Assembly (NCBI RefSeq): GCF_026163685.1
Contig: NZ_JAOXSR010000012.1
Span: 1-64,000, forward strand
Length of the DNA stretch: 64,000 nucleotides
Origin: Oerskovia flava
GTDB lineage: Bacteria > Actinomycetota > Actinomycetes > Actinomycetales > Cellulomonadaceae
Reading direction: 5' to 3'
Shown here: positions 59,657-64,000 of the stretch, piece after piece
How the letters are laid out: each line of letters begins with the position of its first letter
How positions within the stretch are numbered: position 1 is the stretch's first letter
The notes under the pieces: generated by a model
The model's database searches: none
What the model was told of the DNA's origin: nothing
The model's input: only the letters and a program-made list of their open reading frames with translations
Program-made: the position numbers and the translations under genes

Positions 59657-60049
59657 ATGAGCGAGAACCGCAGCGAGGTGGCAGTCGGAGCGATCGTGTT
59701 CGCCGGGACGATGATGGTCGTCATCGGCGTCCTGCACGCGATCCAGGGCTTGGTCGCCCTCTTCAACGACACCTTCTACGTCGTGGGCGAGGAGTGGGTC
59801 TTCTCGTTCGACGTCACCACGTGGGGCTGGATCCACCTGCTCCTGGGCATCCTCGTCGCGTTCGCCGGGTTCGCCGTCTTCCGGGGCGCGGTGTGGGCAC
59901 GCACCATCGGCGTGCTCGTGGCCGGGGCGAGCGCGATCGTGAACTTCGCGTGGCTGCCCTACTACCCCGTGTGGGGCCTCGTGATCATCGCCATCGACGT
60001 CCTCGTCATCTGGGCGCTCACCGCGCACGGCCGAGACGTCGTTCCCTAG
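59657..60049 (+). CDS. DUF7144 family membrane protein
   Basis: A 130-residue membrane protein with four hydrophobic helices. [34 protein letters not shown] and [34 protein letters not shown] match a family common in actinobacteria without known function. It is convergent with the DNA ligase gene and overlaps it by 4 bases at the stop codons. Confidence 0.85.
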   Translation: MSENRSEVAVGAIVFAGTMMVVIGVLHAIQGLVALFNDTFYVVGEEWVFSFDVTTWGWIHLLLGILVAFAGFAVFRGAVWARTIGVLVAGASAIVNFAWLPYYPVWGLVIIAIDVLVIWALTAHGRDVVP

Positions 60050-61647
60050 ATCGTCTGGACGCCGCCCAGCGTGCGGACGGTCTCGATGGTGTCGGCCTCG
60101 GCGGCGGACTTGTCGTCGCGGTAGCGCAGCACGCGCGCGAAGCGCAGGGCCAGGCCGCCGGGGTAGCGGGTGGAGCGTTGCAGGCCGTCGAACGCGATCT
60201 CGACGACCTGCTCGGGTCGCACGTGCACGACGTACCCGTCGCGTGACGTCGCGAGCTCGGTGAACCGCTGCGTCTGCCAGGCCAGCATCTCGTCGGTCAT
60301 GCCCTTGAACGTCTTGCCGAGCATGACGAACCCGCCGTCGGGGTCGCGCGCGCCGAGGTGGATGTTCGACAACCACCCGCTGCGTCGCCCCGACCCCTGC
60401 TCGACGGCGAGCACGACGAGGTCGAGCGTGTGCCGGGGCTTGACCTTGACCCAGCCCGCGCCGCGGCGCCCGGCCGCGTACGGGGCGTCCAAGGCCTTCA
60501 CGACGACGCCCTCCTGGCCCTGCGCGACGGCGTCGGCGAAGAAGTCGGCCGCCTCGGTGGCGCCGGACGTCACGAGGCGACGGACCGCGCTGTGCTCCGT
60601 GACGGCGTCGAGCACCTCCAGGCGTCGGACGAGCGGCTCGTCGAGCAGGTCCGTGCCGTCCGCGTGCAGGACGTCGAAGAAGAACGGGGTGAGCTCGAGA
60701 CTCTCCGCGAGCTCGGCGTCGGAGGCGGGGGCGTCCCGGGTCGCCGAGCGGGAGGCCGTCTCCTGGAAGGGGCGCGGGACGCCGTCGGGCCCGACGACGA
60801 GCGCCTCGCCGTCGAGCACGAGGTCGTCGCCGGGCAGGCGGCGCACGGCCTCGACGATCTCGGGGACGCGCGACGTGATGTCGTCGAGCGAACGGGTGTA
60901 GACGTGCACGTCGTCGCCGCGCCGGTGCACCTGGATGCGGATGCCGTCGAGCTTGACGTCGATCGCGACCTCGACGCCGGTCACCTCTCCTTCCGCGCCT
61001 CCCGTCGTGCCGACGCCGAGCTTGTCGAACGCGGCGGCGACGTCCGGCGCGGACTGCGCGAGCATCGGGCGCACCGGTCGCCCGACCTCGAGCGTGAACG
61101 TCGCGAGCGCCGCGAGCGGGTCGTCGGCGAGGAGCACGGTCCGGGCCACGGGACCGGTCGCGCCGCGCAGCATCACGGCCCGTCGGACGCCGTCGGCGGG
61201 GACCCCGACCGCCTCGGCCACCGCGTCGACGACGACGGCGTCGAGCGCACCCTGCCGCAGCTCGCCGGCGACGAGCCCGCGCAGGAACGCCTGCTCACGC
61301 TCGGTGGCGGCTCCGAACAGCGTGGCTGCTGCGGCTCCGCGGGCGGAGTCCGACCCGGGTCCGGACAGCGCGGCCATGTGCTCGAACGCGGCGTCGACGT
61401 GGGCGACCGTGAGGGTCGCGTCGTCCGCGGGCGGCGGCAGCCCGCGCAGCGACGCCCAGCCGAGGCCCGTGCGGCGCTGGCGCAGCGCCCCGGCGAGGTA
61501 GGCGACGGCGATCTCGACGTCCGACCCGGGGTCCGTGCCCGACGTCGCGGCGCGGCGCAGCAGGTCCGCGATCGCGGCACGCTTGGCGAGCCGGGAACGG
61601 GTGGCGGCGACGGCGTCGGACGTCGCGGTGACCTCGGCGAGGAGCAT
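60046..61647 (-). CDS. ATP-dependent DNA ligase (LigB-type)
   Basis: A 533-residue ATP-dependent ligase with N-terminal helical DNA-binding domain (about 1-190), adenylation domain with nucleophile Lys232 in KLDGIRI, motifs LDGEAL, FFFDVLH, GVVVKAL and WVKVKP, and a C-terminal OB domain. This is the stand-alone mycobacterial LigB-type arrangement, not the polymerase-fused LigD. It joins DNA nicks, probably in repair, beside the essential NAD ligase. No Ku gene is in the window. Confidence 0.92.
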   Translation of the reverse strand: MLLAEVTATSDAVAATRSRLAKRAAIADLLRRAATSGTDPGSDVEIAVAYLAGALRQRRTGLGWASLRGLPPPADDATLTVAHVDAAFEHMAALSGPGSDSARGAAAATLFGAATEREQAFLRGLVAGELRQGALDAVVVDAVAEAVGVPADGVRRAVMLRGATGPVARTVLLADDPLAALATFTLEVGRPVRPMLAQSAPDVAAAFDKLGVGTTGGAEGEVTGVEVAIDVKLDGIRIQVHRRGDDVHVYTRSLDDITSRVPEIVEAVRRLPGDDLVLDGEALVVGPDGVPRPFQETASRSATRDAPASDAELAESLELTPFFFDVLHADGTDLLDEPLVRRLEVLDAVTEHSAVRRLVTSGATEAADFFADAVAQGQEGVVVKALDAPYAAGRRGAGWVKVKPRHTLDLVVLAVEQGSGRRSGWLSNIHLGARDPDGGFVMLGKTFKGMTDEMLAWQTQRFTELATSRDGYVVHVRPEQVVEIAFDGLQRSTRYPGGLALRFARVLRYRDDKSAAEADTIETVRTLGGVQTI

Positions 61648-61713
61648 GCTCCATCCTCACGCCGCACCGTGCGCGCCGCTCGCCGACCCGTCCGGGCTGG
61701 TAGAACTGGTCGC

Positions 61714-62424
61714 ATGGCGACGCGCTACGTGAGCGACCTCGCGCGAGCGAACTGGAGCTCGCTCATCTGCGGCGCCGTGGGCGCCGGGGCCGCCATCCTG
61801 TACCTGAGCCGGAGCCCCGACCCCGACGCGATCGGCACCACGACCATCTTCATGGTGTTCTACCTCGCTGCGTGGCCGACGTTCGTGGGGACGTACCTGG
61901 TGTGGACGCACGTCGTGTACGCCCGGCAGGGCCCGCGGGAGCTGGATGCCGCCGCTCAGCGCGAGCGGCAGTCCTTGCGACGGCGGTGGATCAAGTTCTT
62001 CGGCTACGGCGGAGCGACGAGCTGGGCGTTGACCGGCGCCGTCGTCGCCGTGGCCCTGACGATCGTCGTCGCACAGGATCCGGCCTTCCGCGACAACTGG
62101 ATCTACACCCTCCTCGGTCTGCTGACGGTCGCGAGCTCGTGGGCGCTCATGGTCTACTCGTTCGCGCTCGAGTACCTGCGACTCGCGACGGACCGTTCCG
62201 AGTCCGGCCCGAGCATCGAGGTGAACGTCGAGGGTGACAGGCGGTTCACGGACTACCTCACCCTCGCCGTGCTGGTGTCGACGATGGCCGCGACGGTGTC
62301 GGCGACCATCCGCTCGCGTCGTGCGTGGACACTCGTCCGCGTCAACGTCCTCTTCGCCTTCACGTTCAACTCCGTCATCGTCGCGATGATGGTCTCGCTC
62401 CTCTTCGGCGGACTACTGACCTGA
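61714..62424 (+). CDS. DUF1345 domain membrane protein
   Basis: A 236-residue membrane protein with six predicted helices. The features [33 protein letters not shown] and [16 protein letters not shown] correspond to the DUF1345 family. No function is known. ATG at 61714 has weak ribosome-site evidence; the frame is open upstream through the antisense of the ligase gene. Confidence 0.86.
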   Translation: MATRYVSDLARANWSSLICGAVGAGAAILYLSRSPDPDAIGTTTIFMVFYLAAWPTFVGTYLVWTHVVYARQGPRELDAAAQRERQSLRRRWIKFFGYGGATSWALTGAVVAVALTIVVAQDPAFRDNWIYTLLGLLTVASSWALMVYSFALEYLRLATDRSESGPSIEVNVEGDRRFTDYLTLAVLVSTMAATVSATIRSRRAWTLVRVNVLFAFTFNSVIVAMMVSLLFGGLLT

Positions 62425-62545
62425 GCACCGCTCGATCACACCGCGGCCGTCGCCCGGCGCTCCTGGCCCAGGGTCGCTGCGGCTCGGCTCATCGTTTCGA
62501 GCCTAGGGTGGCGCGACCGCGCGACGTCGGGCAAGGTCGTGAGGG

Positions 62546-64000
62546 ATGACTGGATCGATGACGACCCCACGCGCCCGAGTCCTCTCCGCCGCCACCGTCG
62601 CGGCCCTACTCGTCGGCGGGATCCCCGCCGCTGCCGGTGCCTCTCCACCCACCGCGCCCACGACGGCACCCACAGCACCTACCGCGCACCAGGTCGACGC
62701 GCCCGTCCCGGAGATCGCCTGGGTGGCGTGCGACGGCGAGGGCCTGGAGGCGTACGAGTGCGCCGACGTCGAGGTGCCGTCCGACTACGACCGCCCCCAG
62801 GGACGCACGACGACGATCGCCCTCACCCGGCTGCCCGCGACGGGCACGGGCGAGCCCACGGGCAGCGTGCTGGTGAACTTCGGCGGCCCGGGCGGCCCGG
62901 GTGTCGAGACGCTGCACCTGGTGGGCGAGGTCATGTTCGACCCGGAGGTGCGCGAGAACTTCGACGTGGTCGGCTTCGACCCGCGCGGCGTCGGGCAGTC
63001 CGACCCGGTGACGTGCTTCCGGGACGCGGAGCGGGAGAACGCGCTGCTGATGTCCTTGCCCGCGATCCCGCTGACGTCGGGCGAGGAGCGGCGCACGATC
63101 GCCGGGTTCGCGACGATCGCCGCGGGGTGCCAGCTCATCTCGGGGGACCGGCTCGCGACGTCGTCGACCGCGAACGTGGCCCGCGACATGGACCTGCTGC
63201 GCCAGGCGCTCGGCGACGAGGAGCTGACGTACGTCGGATACTCCTACGGCACGATCCTCGGGGCGACGTACTCGGCGCTCTTCCCGGACCGGGTCCGGGC
63301 ACTCGTCCTCGACGGCACGATCGACCCGGTCGAGTGGTCGGGCAAGGGTTCGAGCGACTCGATCGGCACCCGGACCCGGCAGGGCGCCGGTGCGACGGAG
63401 ACGTTCGACGAGTTCACGCGTCTGTGCGCCGAGGCCGGCTCGGAAGGGTGCGCTCTCGCAGCGCTCGGCGACCCGGCCGACGTCGTCGAGGACGTGTATG
63501 CCGCGCTGCGGGAGTCGCCGGTGGAGGTGCCGATCAGCGAGGACGAGACGGTGCGGATCACCTACGGCGACGTCGTCGGGCTCGCCTTCCAGTCGCTCTA
63601 CAACACGGCCGGCTGGCAGGACCTCGCCCTGGCGTTCGCCGAGCTCGCGGTCCTCACCGGCGTCTCCGGGCCGAGCATGCGCGCGCAGGGCGGCGACCTG
63701 CCGATCGTCGGCGACCTCCTGCGCCGCCTGGGCCTGGCCGAGGACTACCCGTCGATCGGCGGGGCGCTCGCGAGCATGTGCATGGACACGCACAACCCGC
63801 TGCGCTCGTGGCAGTACCCCGCGCACGCGGACGCGCAGGACGAGCTGTACCCGCACTTCGGACGGATGCGCGCCTGGGTCGGTGCGCAGTGCGCGCCGGT
63901 CCTCGTGCGCGACACCGATGCCTACACCGGACCGTGGGAGCAGACGACGCAGGAGCCGGTGCTCGTGATCGGCACCCGGTTCGACCCGGCGACGCCCTAC
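62546..64000 (+). CDS. Secreted alpha/beta hydrolase (S33 TAP-like peptidase), partial
   Basis: An open frame runs for 485 codons to the right edge. Starts at 62546 and 62558 are both in frame; AAGG lies nine bases before 62546. A signal peptide (to about residue 32, AAAGAS) is followed by an Ala/Pro/Thr linker and the alpha/beta hydrolase fold: oxyanion region NFGGPGGPGV, FDPRGVGQSDPV, nucleophile elbow GYSYG, LVLDGTIDPVEW. This is the tripeptidyl-aminopeptidase-like group of actinobacterial secreted exopeptidases. The C-terminal TAP domain, with the catalytic His, lies beyond the edge; GTRFDPATPY begins it. Confidence 0.88.
   Translation, partial: MTGSMTTPRARVLSAATVAALLVGGIPAAAGASPPTAPTTAPTAPTAHQVDAPVPEIAWVACDGEGLEAYECADVEVPSDYDRPQGRTTTIALTRLPATGTGEPTGSVLVNFGGPGGPGVETLHLVGEVMFDPEVRENFDVVGFDPRGVGQSDPVTCFRDAERENALLMSLPAIPLTSGEERRTIAGFATIAAGCQLISGDRLATSSTANVARDMDLLRQALGDEELTYVGYSYGTILGATYSALFPDRVRALVLDGTIDPVEWSGKGSSDSIGTRTRQGAGATETFDEFTRLCAEAGSEGCALAALGDPADVVEDVYAALRESPVEVPISEDETVRITYGDVVGLAFQSLYNTAGWQDLALAFAELAVLTGVSGPSMRAQGGDLPIVGDLLRRLGLAEDYPSIGGALASMCMDTHNPLRSWQYPAHADAQDELYPHFGRMRAWVGAQCAPVLVRDTDAYTGPWEQTTQEPVLVIGTRFDPATPY

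Noticed and set aside
60046-61647. Part of a Ku/LigD end-joining system
   Set aside because: The protein is a stand-alone ligase without polymerase or nuclease domains, and no ku gene is present in the window.

Overview
The window is high-GC DNA with actinobacterial codon use, GTG starts, strong AGGAGG-type ribosome sites, Actinobacteria-restricted families (the anchored-repeat metal ABC system, F420-type oxidoreductases, an LAxTG wall anchor) and secreted polysaccharide-degrading enzymes. It looks like the chromosome of a Micrococcales bacterium near Cellulosimicrobium, Cellulomonas or Isoptericola. The genus is an inference from content. No rRNA, tRNA or CRISPR array was seen.

1-14.2 kb is a polysaccharide locus built around dextran. 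On the minus strand lie a secreted AA10 lytic polysaccharide monooxygenase with a CBM13 module (cut by the left edge), a DoxX membrane protein, two secreted GH49 dextranases and a ROK repressor. Divergent on the plus strand are a CUT1 sugar ABC transporter (binding protein and two permeases, no ATPase) and a cytoplasmic GH13 glucosidase whose active-site sequence predicts alpha-1,6 specificity. The simplest model is extracellular dextran cleavage, import of isomalto-oligosaccharides and intracellular hydrolysis, with ROK control of the divergent promoters.

14.2-25.8 kb is a patchwork of regulator-plus-target pairs: a transposase scrap, a GlxA-type regulator with a likely shared operator in front of a quinone oxidoreductase, a frameshifted hypothetical gene, an SDR/TetR divergent pair with three operator-like dyads, an ABC exporter with TetR and a long palindrome, an ArsR-SRPBCC fusion with a DHFR-like enzyme, and an M28-like protein. 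25.8-30.7 kb is a tightly overlapping NitT/TauT-type ABC operon with an amidohydrolase and an XRE-cupin regulator; its substrate is unknown. 30.8-35.2 kb holds a CmtR-like Cd/Pb sensor with a CDF exporter, an MFS/MerR pair, a lipoprotein and a methyltransferase.

35.3-46.0 kb is the most notable block, a probable zinc (or manganese) acquisition and sensing island. It has a wall-anchored protein and a membrane-anchored protein carrying HVHxNW repeats, a ZnuA-like binding protein interrupted by the same repeat, the ATPase and permease, a YqeB-like protein, a histidine-repeat protein, an SmtB-type sensor with an exact alpha5 zinc site, and a CobW/COG0523 GTPase. Weak Zur-like boxes sit in front of two of these units.

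46-64 kb is mostly housekeeping or accessory: a LysR regulator, aldo/keto reductases, a VOC protein, a DoxX gene with an apparent frameshift, an MMPL exporter with TetR, ArfB ribosome rescue, Ddn-like and PPOX-fold proteins, a hemerythrin, an Lrp/LysE pair, small membrane proteins, an ATP-dependent DNA ligase, and a secreted alpha/beta hydrolase running off the right edge.
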